A DNA stretch of 5,281 nucleotides. Origin: Bacteroidales bacterium. GTDB lineage: Bacteria; Bacteroidota; Bacteroidia; Bacteroidales; NBLH01. The position numbers were made by a program, and so were the translations under genes. The notes beneath the pieces are model-generated. The model was not told where the DNA came from. It searched no databases and saw only the letters and a program-made list of their open reading frames with translations. Positions 1-5,281 of this stretch are shown one piece after another (within the stretch, counting starts at the first letter, position 1; every line of letters begins with the position of its first letter). The stretch spans positions 1-5,281 of the forward strand of contig JAOZNO010000310.1 in assembly GCA_029933755.1 (NCBI GenBank), read 5' to 3'.

Positions 1-1641
1 CCTTTGGTTTTAATAAATGGCATGCGGGTTAATGATCCACAAACCGGACATTTTAACTTAAATTTACCTATTGATATGCAAGATGTTGATCGAGTTGAGG
101 TTTTGCAGGGGCCAGGTGCCAGAGTGTACGGGAATAATGCTTTTAGTGGAGCTGTGAACATAATTACAAATACTACTGATAAAAATAATATTAAGTTCTC
201 ACTAATGGGTGGGAGCTATGAGCTTTTTGGTGCTAAATTATCTGCTAATTATAAAATAAAGAATTTTAGAAACTTCATTTCCTTTTCAAAAAATGTATCG
301 GCAGGTTACAAGGAAAATACCGATTTTGATATTTTAAACCTTTATTATTCAGGTGGTCAATCAACAAAATTAGGTGAATTTGATATTCAGGCAGGTTTTA
401 TTGATAAGTCTTTTGGGGCAAATAGTTTTTACACGCCTGTGTACCCCAATCAGTATGAACAGAATAAAACTGGTTTTGCCAATGCCCGATATCAGCAAAA
501 AGGAAAAGTTAATATGGACTATTCTGCTTATTGGCGAATTAGTTTTGATCGCTTTGAGCTTTTTCGTGATAATCCTGCATCATGGTATTTAGGCCATAAC
601 TACCATACAAATAATCTTTATGGTGCTGCTGTAAATTCAAATTTCAGGATGTTGGGTGGGAAAATGTCACTTGGTTTAGATTGGAATTTAGAATCGATTA
701 TAAGTAATAAATTGGGTGATTCATTAGAAACGATAAAACCAATTTTAGGGGTAGATGGTAAATTCTACACAAATGGTAGCAGTCGTCAAAATATGAGTGC
801 TTTTTTTGAACAGCAATTTAATTATGATAAGTTTAATATTTCAGCGGGTGTAATGAGTAATTGGAATTCAGTATTTGGATGGAATTTGTACCCGGGTATA
901 GATTTAAATTATTTTATAATCGATAATTTAAGTGTAATGACTTCCGTGAATATGTCAGGTCGTCTACCTTCATTTACTGACCTTTACTATGTTGGGCCTA
1001 CGAATATAGGAAATGAGAATTTAGTTGCTGAAAAAGCACTTACCTATGAAATGGGTGCAAAATATATAAATCACTTTTTGGTGATACAATCAGCTGTTTT
1101 TAAAAGATATGGTAAAAATATTATTGATTGGATTAAACAAAACCCTGAAGATTTATGGCAGAGTAATAATATGACTAATGTTGATGCATTCGGTTTTGAA
1201 TTTTCTACAAAATTTTCTTTAAAACAAATTACCACAGAAAATTTTCCGATTAATTTTATCAGGTTTAACTATTCATTTATCGATATGGATAAAAGTAGTT
1301 CCAATTATATTTCAAAATATGTTCTTGATTATCTGCAACACAATTTAAGCTTTACCATGGAACATAACATTTATAAAAAAATAAAAGCAAGCTGGATGTT
1401 CCATTACAGAAAGCGAAATGGAACATTTATTCCTTACGATCAGGAAAACAGTGTATGGCTGGATTCAGAAGAATATAAGTCAGTGTATTTATTAGATCTA
1501 AGAATTTTTTATCAATCGAAAAAAATAAAGTTATTTGCTGAAGGAAGTAATTTATTGGATGTAAAATATCAGGATATTGAAAATGTAGCTTTGCCGGGAA
1601 GATGGCTTAGAGTAGGGTTAAGCCTGTATTTTAATTTATAA
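1..1641 (+). CDS. TonB-dependent outer-membrane receptor, 5'-truncated by window edge
   Basis: This is the C-terminal part (546 codons visible) of a TonB-dependent transporter, an outer-membrane beta-barrel that imports a scarce ligand using energy passed on by TonB-ExbBD. Residues 1-56 are the end of the plug domain: VLINGMRVNDPQTG, then VDRVEVLQGPGARVYG and NAFSGAVNIIT, the classic plug signature. From about residue 60 the protein has alternating aromatic/polar strands typical of the barrel. It closes with SNLLDVKYQD and GRWLRVGLSLYFNL, the usual last strands. The frame is open from base 1, so the TTG at 4 is not a real start; the signal peptide, TonB box and first part of the plug lie to the left. 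The plug wording resembles BtuB-like (cobalamin) and siderophore receptors, but the ligand cannot be assigned. No SusD-like partner follows, which argues against a polysaccharide-utilisation pair on this side. Confidence 0.93.
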   Translation, partial: PLVLINGMRVNDPQTGHFNLNLPIDMQDVDRVEVLQGPGARVYGNNAFSGAVNIITNTTDKNNIKFSLMGGSYELFGAKLSANYKIKNFRNFISFSKNVSAGYKENTDFDILNLYYSGGQSTKLGEFDIQAGFIDKSFGANSFYTPVYPNQYEQNKTGFANARYQQKGKVNMDYSAYWRISFDRFELFRDNPASWYLGHNYHTNNLYGAAVNSNFRMLGGKMSLGLDWNLESIISNKLGDSLETIKPILGVDGKFYTNGSSRQNMSAFFEQQFNYDKFNISAGVMSNWNSVFGWNLYPGIDLNYFIIDNLSVMTSVNMSGRLPSFTDLYYVGPTNIGNENLVAEKALTYEMGAKYINHFLVIQSAVFKRYGKNIIDWIKQNPEDLWQSNNMTNVDAFGFEFSTKFSLKQITTENFPINFIRFNYSFIDMDKSSSNYISKYVLDYLQHNLSFTMEHNIYKKIKASWMFHYRKRNGTFIPYDQENSVWLDSEEYKSVYLLDLRIFYQSKKIKLFAEGSNLLDVKYQDIENVALPGRWLRVGLSLYFNL

Positions 1642-1699
1642 AGGTGATTTTAAGAAAAAAAGACCTTAAAGTTAGAAAATAGATTTGTGAAAAATGTAG

Positions 1700-1737
1700 T
1701 GAAATTGCTTGTTTTTGACGAATTTCAAGTTTTTTTT
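1700..1737 (+). terminator. Possible weak terminator after the TonB receptor
   Basis: TGAAATT at 1700-1706 can pair with AATTTCA at 1721-1727 around a 14-nt loop, and a run of eight T follows at 1730-1737. The stem is short and nearly all A/T, so it would be weak. It is the only hairpin-plus-T-tract I see between the receptor stop at 1641 and the next promoter. Confidence 0.3.
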
Positions 1738-1756
1738 GATGTTTTTGTGAAAAAAC

Positions 1757-1786
1757 TTTGGATTTTTTGAAAAAATACTACTTTTG
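1757..1786 (+). promoter_or_regulatory. Bacteroidota-type promoter for the lipoprotein pair
   Basis: TACTTTTG at 1779-1786 matches the Bacteroidota -7 consensus TAnnTTTG exactly. TTTG at 1757-1760 supplies the -33 element with an 18-nt spacer. Transcription would start near 1793, leaving a leader of about 30 nt before the ATG at 1822. The leader is A/T-rich with no Shine-Dalgarno-like sequence, as is normal in this phylum. The start site is inferred from spacing. Confidence 0.65.
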
Positions 1787-1821
1787 CTGATTCTTATTAA
1801 CCTTATTAAAAATTATTTATT

Positions 1822-2037
1822 ATGAAAAGATTTAAGTTATTATTGATTGCATTTGCTATGGTTAGTTTTACTGCATTTTATGCATGTGGTGGTGAAGAAG
1901 CTGCTGAAGAAACAACTACTGAAGACGTTGTAACTGAAGAGCCTGCAACTGAAGAGCCTGCTATTGAAGAAGAAACTGTAGTTACTGATTCAACTGCTGT
2001 TGAAGAAGTTGCTGAAGAAGAAAAAACAGAAGAATAG
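1822..2037 (+). CDS. Small, highly acidic lipoprotein, function unknown
   Basis: The product is a 71-aa lipoprotein. The N-terminus MKRFKLLLIAFAMVSFTAF has a basic start and hydrophobic core, and is followed by a lipobox-like FYAC with the lipidated cysteine at residue 22. The mature part is 50 residues, of which 19 are Glu and 2 are Asp with only one Lys. The rest is mainly Thr, Ala, Val and Pro, so it should be disordered and strongly negative. CGGEEAAEE just after the lipidation site has an acidic cluster like the lipoprotein export signals described in Bacteroidota, so surface exposure is possible (inference). The mature part contains a TEEPA duplication. The gene ends in two stop codons in a row (TAG TAG). 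A well-formed promoter lies 36 bp upstream, and the next lipoprotein gene begins 7 bp after the first stop, so the two are probably co-transcribed. I recognise no named family; similar Glu/Thr-rich mini-lipoproteins are common in the phylum. Confidence 0.82.
   Translation: MKRFKLLLIAFAMVSFTAFYACGGEEAAEETTTEDVVTEEPATEEPAIEEETVVTDSTAVEEVAEEEKTEE
1933..1962 (+). repeat. 15-bp tandem duplication inside the acidic lipoprotein gene
   Basis: ACTGAAGAGCCTGCA at 1933-1947 is followed directly by ACTGAAGAGCCTGCT at 1948-1962, so 14 of 15 bases match. It is in frame and encodes TEEPA twice. The near-identity in codons as well as residues points to a recent in-frame duplication rather than convergent composition. 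Confidence 0.8.
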
Positions 2038-2044
2038 TAGTAAA

Positions 2045-2344
2045 GTGAAGAAAATTACATTAATTATAGCTGGCTTATTTTTATTTTTTGTGTCTTCATG
2101 TAATTCTACTGAAGCTAATGAAACTGAAAATGCGGATTCTACGGAGGTAGTTGTTGAGAAAACAGTTGATGTTGATACGATTACTACTAATGATGAAGTA
2201 AATGAAAATCTTGAATTAGGTGAAGAGTATACTGCAAGGTATATTTGTCCTAATCATTGCAAAAAAAGTGGCTCAGACAAAGAAGGAGAGTGCTCGAATT
2301 GTGGAATGGAATTTATGGAAAATCCAAATTTTCAGGAAAAATAA
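2045..2344 (+). CDS. Small lipoprotein with a four-Cys heavy-metal-binding-type domain
   Basis: I start this at GTG 2045, giving 99 aa. That start sits 7 bp after the upstream stop and gives a clean lipoprotein signal, MKKITLIIAGLFLFFVSSC, with lipobox VSSC and Cys19. The in-frame TTG at 2000 would add 15 lysine-rich residues lying inside the upstream gene and is less likely. Residues 20-62 are an acidic, Thr/Asn-rich linker. Residues 66-96 hold YICPNHC (Cys68, His71, Cys72), then GECSNCGMEF (Cys83, Cys86, Met88). This resembles the short heavy-metal-binding domain (YxCPMHP...CPxCGM) found on copper/efflux proteins, but with a Cx3C plus Cx2C arrangement. The likely role is binding a metal ion at the periplasmic or outer-membrane face; the metal and partner are unknown. 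It shares a transcript with the acidic lipoprotein upstream, and a strong terminator follows. Confidence 0.85.
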   Translation: MKKITLIIAGLFLFFVSSCNSTEANETENADSTEVVVEKTVDVDTITTNDEVNENLELGEEYTARYICPNHCKKSGSDKEGECSNCGMEFMENPNFQEK

Positions 2345-2369
2345 AACGGTTTATAATTAAATTTCTTAT

Positions 2370-2401
2370 AAGAGTTTGTCAGTATTGGCAAACTCTTTTT
2401 T
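2370..2401 (+). terminator. Rho-independent terminator of the lipoprotein pair
   Basis: AAGAGTTTG at 2370-2378 pairs perfectly with CAAACTCTT at 2389-2397. The stem continues inward through a G-U, a C-G and an A-T pair to a GTAT loop at 2382-2385. Six T at 2396-2401 form the tail. It begins 25 bp after the stop at 2344 and ends the two-gene unit. In reverse it lacks a good T-tract, so it is a poor terminator for rarA coming from the right. Confidence 0.88.
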
Positions 2402-2405
2402 CATT

Positions 2406-2430
2406 TTAGTCATTTCGCTTCGCTGTCATT
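2406..2430 (+). repeat. 25-bp direct repeat, copy 1
   Basis: This starts TTAGTCATTTCGC and ends TTCGCTGTCATT. It matches the copy at 2504-2528 at 24 of 25 positions (C here, T there at position 11). Each copy contains GTCATT twice, 16 bp apart, flanking a GCTTCGCT core. It lies just after the terminator, outside any gene. Confidence 0.85.
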
Positions 2431-2503
2431 TATAAATTTGTGAAGTTTTACTTGTTATTTAAAAGATTAAAAAACATTTAGAGACTTTTAGTTTAATTTG
2501 TTG

Positions 2504-2528
2504 TTAGTCATTTTGCTTCGCTGTCATT
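2504..2528 (+). repeat. 25-bp direct repeat, copy 2
   Basis: This starts TTAGTCATTTTGC and ends TTCGCTGTCATT, 98 bp downstream of copy 1 and with one difference from it. Unlike copy 1, it is followed by an inverted complement of its own first half and then by an 11-bp tandem array. Confidence 0.85.
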
Positions 2529-2544
2529 GGCAAAATAATGACTA
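2505..2544. repeat. Imperfect inverted repeat (stem-loop) in the rarA 3' region
   Basis: TAGTCATTTTGC at 2505-2516 pairs with GCAAAATAATGACTA at 2530-2544, leaving one 3-nt bulge and a 13-nt loop. On the minus strand this would fold about 70 nt after the rarA stop. No T-tract follows it in either direction, so I do not call it a terminator. Confidence 0.6.
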
Positions 2545-2592
2545 TCTAATGACTATCTAATGACTATCTAATGATTATTTAATGACAATCAA
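2538..2592 (+). repeat. 11-bp tandem repeat array, five copies
   Basis: ATGACTATCTA occurs three times without change (2538-2548, 2549-2559, 2560-2570). It is followed by a decayed copy ATGATTATTTA (2571-2581) and a second decayed copy ATGACAATCAA (2582-2592). A further loose match, ATGACTTTTTA, lies at 2599-2609, just before the rarA stop. The three identical copies suggest recent slippage or expansion. It is too short-period and spacer-free to be CRISPR, and no protein is encoded. Confidence 0.9.
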
Positions 2593-2611
2593 TAACCAAT
2601 GACTTTTTATT

Positions 2612-3895
2612 TTACCAGTCATACCTCTTGCCCCAACGTTTTTTAAGTAATTCTTTTGATTTGTTCTCATTTGGATTATTACCTGTTTTATAAATAGACT
2701 TTCCTGAAAGCTTTTCTGGTAAATATTCCTGATCAATAAAATTTTCATCGTATTGATGAGCATAATGATAGTCGGCACCATAACCTATATTTTTCATTAG
2801 TTTAGTAGGTGCATTTCTTAAATGTAAAGGCACTGGAAGGTCGCCTGTTTCTTGTACAAGCTTTTGAGCATCCTTAATTGCTAAATAAGCAGAATTACTT
2901 TTGGCCGAATTTGCCAAATATATAACAGTTTGTGATAAGATTATTCGTGCTTCGGGCATACCAATTATGTTAATTGATTGAAAACAACTATTTGCTAACA
3001 ATAGAGCATTTGCATTTGCCAAACCAATATCTTCTGAGGCTAAAATAATTAAACGGCGTGCAATAAACTTAATATCCTCACCTCCTTCAATCATTCTTGC
3101 TAGCCAATAGACTGCTGCATTCGGGTCAGAACCTCGTATTGACTTAATAAAAACAGAAATGATATCATAATGCATTTCACCTTTTTTATCATAATATGAT
3201 ATATTTTCCTGTAACTTAGCTGTAACCGTTTTGTTGTTAATAATTATTTGTTTTTCACCAATATAGCTATGCATTAGTAGTTCCAGAATATTTAAGAGTT
3301 TTCTTGCATCGCCACCTGAAAAACGAAATAAAGCTTCGGTTTCTTTTATAATAAACTTTTGTTTTTTTAATTCAATATCATTTTTTAATGCACTTTTTAG
3401 CAGTTTTTTTAAATCATTCTCATCTAAAGAGTTCAAAATGTATACCTGACAGCGTGATAAAAGAGGCGATATTACTTCAAAAGATGGGTTTTCGGTTGTG
3501 GCTCCAATTAAAGTAATAGTTCCCTGTTCAACTGCTCCTAAAAGTGAATCTTGTTGTGATTTGCTAAAACGATGAATTTCATCAATAAAAAGAATGGGGT
3601 TTGGCGTATTAAAAAACTTTTGCTTTTTTGCCTGCTCAATGGCACTTCTTACGTCTTTTACACCTGAATGCACGGCACTAAGCGTAAAAAATGGTCTTTT
3701 TAACTGGTTTGAAATTAATTGTGCCAAAGTTGTTTTACCAACTCCCGGTGGTCCCCATAATATCATTGATGGAATATTGCCTGATTCAATTATATTTTTA
3801 AGTACACCGTTTTTACCAACAAGGTGTTCTTGTCCTATGTACTCACTCAAGGTTTTAGGACGTAACCTTTCTGCCATTGGTATATTTGAACTCAT
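2612..3895 (-). CDS. rarA: Replication-associated recombination protein A (AAA+ ATPase RarA/MgsA)
   Basis: This is a complete 427-aa RarA (MgsA in E. coli), a cytoplasmic AAA+ ATPase of the clamp-loader-like family that acts at stalled or gapped replication forks with SSB. The N-terminus MAERLRPKTLSEYIGQEHLV is the family opening. Walker A is GPPGVGKTT at 48-56, Walker B ILFIDEIH at 101-108, and sensor 1 ATTENPSFE at 132-140. The arginine finger LLSRCQ is at 146-150 (Arg148), and sensor 2 GDARKLLN is at 195-202. The C-terminal half has the RarA-specific region: SIRGSDPNAAVYWLARMIEG (252-271), then ARRLIILASEDIGLANANAL (279-298), and finally the YLPEKLSGKSIY tail. All motifs are intact and the length is normal. 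The ATG at 3895 is preceded by A/T-rich sequence without a Shine-Dalgarno. It is transcribed toward the lipoprotein pair and is separated by 167 bp from the amidase gene upstream on the same strand. Confidence 0.97.
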   Translation of the reverse strand: MSSNIPMAERLRPKTLSEYIGQEHLVGKNGVLKNIIESGNIPSMILWGPPGVGKTTLAQLISNQLKRPFFTLSAVHSGVKDVRSAIEQAKKQKFFNTPNPILFIDEIHRFSKSQQDSLLGAVEQGTITLIGATTENPSFEVISPLLSRCQVYILNSLDENDLKKLLKSALKNDIELKKQKFIIKETEALFRFSGGDARKLLNILELLMHSYIGEKQIIINNKTVTAKLQENISYYDKKGEMHYDIISVFIKSIRGSDPNAAVYWLARMIEGGEDIKFIARRLIILASEDIGLANANALLLANSCFQSINIIGMPEARIILSQTVIYLANSAKSNSAYLAIKDAQKLVQETGDLPVPLHLRNAPTKLMKNIGYGADYHYAHQYDENFIDQEYLPEKLSGKSIYKTGNNPNENKSKELLKKRWGKRYDW

Positions 3896-3951
3896 ATAAT
3901 TATTATTTTCTGCATGTATTGCTATTAATACTCCGTTAAATTTTCATTTCT

Positions 3952-3974
3952 CGCAAAGCCGCAAAATCGCAAAG
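3952..3974. repeat. CGCAAAG tandem repeat, three copies
   Basis: Three units of 8 bp lie head to tail: CGCAAAGC (3952-3959), CGCAAAAT (3960-3967) and CGCAAAG (3968-3974, followed by T). On the minus strand this reads CTTTGCG, ATTTTGCG, GCTTTGCG, within the probable leader of rarA and 57 bp from its start. From memory, similar runs occur between genes in other Bacteroidota genomes, but I cannot confirm that here. Confidence 0.7.
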
Positions 3975-4010
3975 TATTGATATTTAATAAATTAGTGCAA
4001 TTACTCAATC

Positions 4011-4042
4011 TGTAATAATTATCTGTGTTTCAGTGGATTACA
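4011..4042. repeat. Small dyad next to the candidate rarA promoter
   Basis: TGTAAT at 4011-4016 is the inverted complement of ATTACA at 4037-4042, with a nested CTG/CAG (4023-4025, 4031-4033). It abuts and slightly overlaps the candidate -7 element on the minus strand. There is no T-tract, so it is not an obvious terminator for the amidase gene. It may be chance. Confidence 0.25.
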
Positions 4043-4048
4043 AAAATA
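4041..4048 (-). promoter_or_regulatory. Candidate -7 promoter element for rarA
   Basis: Read on the minus strand this is TATTTTTG, an exact match to TAnnTTTG and the only one in the 3896-4062 gap. The -33 position is poor: TTC at 4070-4068, 19 nt away, instead of TTG. If used, the rarA leader would be about 140 nt and would contain the CGCAAAG repeat. Confidence 0.4.
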
Positions 4049-4062
4049 CACCGAACTATTGG

Positions 4063-5281
4063 TTATTGAATAATTAGTTTTCTTGTCAAGATAGTTTTTT
4101 TGCCTCGGAGCTTAATAACATAGATGCCTTTTAAGTTGTCAGTTTCAATATATACCTGTTCAGTTTGATTGATAATAAGCTTATTAATGATTAATTTGCC
4201 TTGCAAATCAAAAATCTGAATTTGTTTTAAATCAAAATCTGGATTAATATGAAAGTTAATATTATTTCCATCCGAAGGGTTTGGATATATCAAAATATCA
4301 TCTGAATTATGATTAATTAGCTGGATTCCCGTTACACAATTAGCCATACTATCCGTAACTTGTTGTTTAATTTCTCCAATACGATTATAAACGTAATCGC
4401 CCGGACAGGACGTGGAACAACCTTCCCTGTGGCCTGAAATAGTTCCTAAATTTCGGTCAACATGAAAAGTCGTACCAAAAGGATTAAGCCCATCTTTATT
4501 TAGTTTCCAACTTAAGAGATTAATTAATGAGTTTAAGGCAGCTTGGGGTGGTTCAATGTTCATATAGTTGCCTAATAGACAAATACCCATTGTATACGAG
4601 TTTTTTGCACAAAAATGCGCTCCTCTAACATTGTCTTGTTCACCAGTTCCGGGATCTCTTCCTTTGTATATGGTCCCATCTTGTGCAATAAGATAGTTGT
4701 AACCAATATCTGACCAACCATTTGTTTCGGTATGTAAAATGTAATAGCTTCTTACTACAGCCGTGTAATCTGTTTCGGTGTTTGAACCTGCTGCGTGATG
4801 AATAATACAGTGTTTTACTTCGGTAAATGAACGGACGTAATTTGGTGGTGTTAGTCCTGATCGCCATACAGATTGGTCTATTGATGCAGGCTTCATGCAA
4901 TAGGCCAATTGATTTTTGTTCGATTTAATCCTGGTTTTTTCCTGTGCGATTTTTGTTTTTGTCTCTTCGTCAGGCATACCATTTACCAGGTAGATAACTA
5001 TTTCACCAGTAATATTTCCTGAGAAAAATGTAAACTTACTTTTTTCTGTAGAAGCAAATACTAAATCCGATATTAAATAATCACCATCAGGTTGATAATC
5101 TTCATTCTTAGTTAGAAATATAGTGTCAAGGTCAATAAGTAGGTAAGAGTTTGTGAAATTATCTGTTTTTGCTTTAATTGCTATTGCATTAAACTCAAAA
5201 TCCGGATTTACCAGAAATGTACTATCTGAATGAATATACGCCTGTTGTTCGCTATAATAATTTGCTTTAGTTCGTATCTTA
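4063..5281 (-). CDS. T9SS-secreted N-acetylmuramoyl-L-alanine amidase (PGRP/Amidase_2), 5'-truncated by window edge
   Basis: This is a zinc amidase that should cut the bond between muramic acid and the peptide stem of peptidoglycan, outside the cell. The frame is open from the stop at 4063 to the right edge, giving 405 visible residues. The ATG at 4977 is internal (Met102). Residues 27-101 form a beta-rich N-terminal domain (FEFNAIAIKAKT, SYLLIDLDTIFLT, FTFFSGNITGEIVIYLVNG) typical of exported Bacteroidota PGRPs. The Amidase_2 domain spans about 155-310. It has CIIHHAAGS (the zinc His is in the pair 161-162), SDIGYNYLI with Tyr194, and SGHREGCSTSCPG with zinc ligands His284 and Cys292. Residues 330-405 are a T9SS type A sorting domain: ILIYPNPSDG, IQIFDLQGKLI and LKGIYVIKL, ending LTRKLIIQ. 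The true start and signal peptide lie beyond the window. The role could be scavenging or attacking foreign cell walls, or remodelling its own. Confidence 0.93.
   Translation of the reverse strand, partial: KIRTKANYYSEQQAYIHSDSTFLVNPDFEFNAIAIKAKTDNFTNSYLLIDLDTIFLTKNEDYQPDGDYLISDLVFASTEKSKFTFFSGNITGEIVIYLVNGMPDEETKTKIAQEKTRIKSNKNQLAYCMKPASIDQSVWRSGLTPPNYVRSFTEVKHCIIHHAAGSNTETDYTAVVRSYYILHTETNGWSDIGYNYLIAQDGTIYKGRDPGTGEQDNVRGAHFCAKNSYTMGICLLGNYMNIEPPQAALNSLINLLSWKLNKDGLNPFGTTFHVDRNLGTISGHREGCSTSCPGDYVYNRIGEIKQQVTDSMANCVTGIQLINHNSDDILIYPNPSDGNNINFHINPDFDLKQIQIFDLQGKLIINKLIINQTEQVYIETDNLKGIYVIKLRGKKTILTRKLIIQ

Noticed and set aside
374..592. 72-codon open frame on the plus strand inside the TonB receptor
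   Set aside because: It lies wholly inside a well-supported barrel-coding region in another frame and has no recognisable domain.
1641..1667. AAGGT/ACCTT hairpin right after the TonB receptor stop
   Set aside because: The stem is only 5 bp with a 17-nt A-rich loop and no T-tract, so it is too weak to call.
2538..2592. CRISPR-like array
   Set aside because: The period is 11 bp with no spacers and no cas genes nearby; it is a simple tandem repeat.
2575..2781. 68-codon minus-strand frame overlapping the rarA 3' end
   Set aside because: It overlaps conserved rarA codons in another frame and runs into the tandem repeat; the translation looks like shadow sequence.
3594..3899. 101-codon plus-strand frame opposite the rarA 5' half
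   Set aside because: It is antisense to the conserved Walker A and Walker B region; its openness follows from rarA codon use.
2589..4069. 12-bp inverted match TCAATAACCAAT at 2589-2600 (+) and 4058-4069 (-), bracketing rarA like ends of a mobile element
   Set aside because: A 12-bp A/T-rich match in a 5-kb window is expected by chance, one copy overlaps the amidase stop codon, and rarA is a core gene with no transposase.
4640..4900. 86-codon minus-strand frame inside the amidase gene
   Set aside because: It is fully inside the Amidase_2 domain in another frame, with a Cys/Arg-rich translation that looks like a shadow.
4975..4977. ATG as the start of the amidase
   Set aside because: The frame is open and protein-like for 101 codons upstream, and no signal peptide follows this Met.

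Overview
The window is AT-rich DNA from a member of the Bacteroidota. The evidence is a type IX secretion (T9SS) sorting tail on the right-hand gene, a promoter of the Bacteroidota form (TTG, 18 nt, then TAnnTTTG), no Shine-Dalgarno-like sequence before the starts, and small acidic lipoproteins typical of the phylum. Genus cannot be told from the sequence; a free-living or marine Bacteroidales or Flavobacteriia relative is plausible (inference).

Layout, left to right. (1) 1-1641 (+): the 3' portion of a TonB-dependent outer-membrane receptor, cut by the left edge inside the plug domain. (2) 1642-1821: a 180-bp gap with a weak possible terminator and a clear promoter. (3) 1822-2344 (+): a compact two-gene unit of small lipoproteins. 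The first is a 71-aa, very acidic lipoprotein. The second, 99 aa from a GTG start at 2045, carries a four-cysteine heavy-metal-binding-type motif. A strong hairpin terminator follows at 2370-2401. (4) 2345-2611: a convergent intergenic region full of GTCATT/AATGAC words arranged as a 25-bp direct repeat, an inverted repeat and an 11-bp tandem array. (5) 2612-3895 (-): a complete rarA/mgsA replication-associated AAA+ ATPase. (6) 3896-4062: an intergenic gap with a three-copy CGCAAAG tandem repeat and a candidate promoter. (7) 4063-5281 (-): a secreted N-acetylmuramoyl-L-alanine amidase of the PGRP/Amidase_2 family with a C-terminal T9SS tail. Its reading frame is open to the right edge, so the gene is 5'-incomplete here and the ATG at 4977 is not its real start.

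The genes do not form one pathway. The receptor, the two lipoproteins and the T9SS amidase are all cell-envelope or secreted products, while rarA is a cytoplasmic housekeeping gene. Only the two lipoproteins look co-transcribed. No phage, defence, CRISPR or transposase gene is visible. The points most worth a second look are the lipoprotein pair, the intergenic repeat cluster and the unannotated N-terminal part of the amidase.
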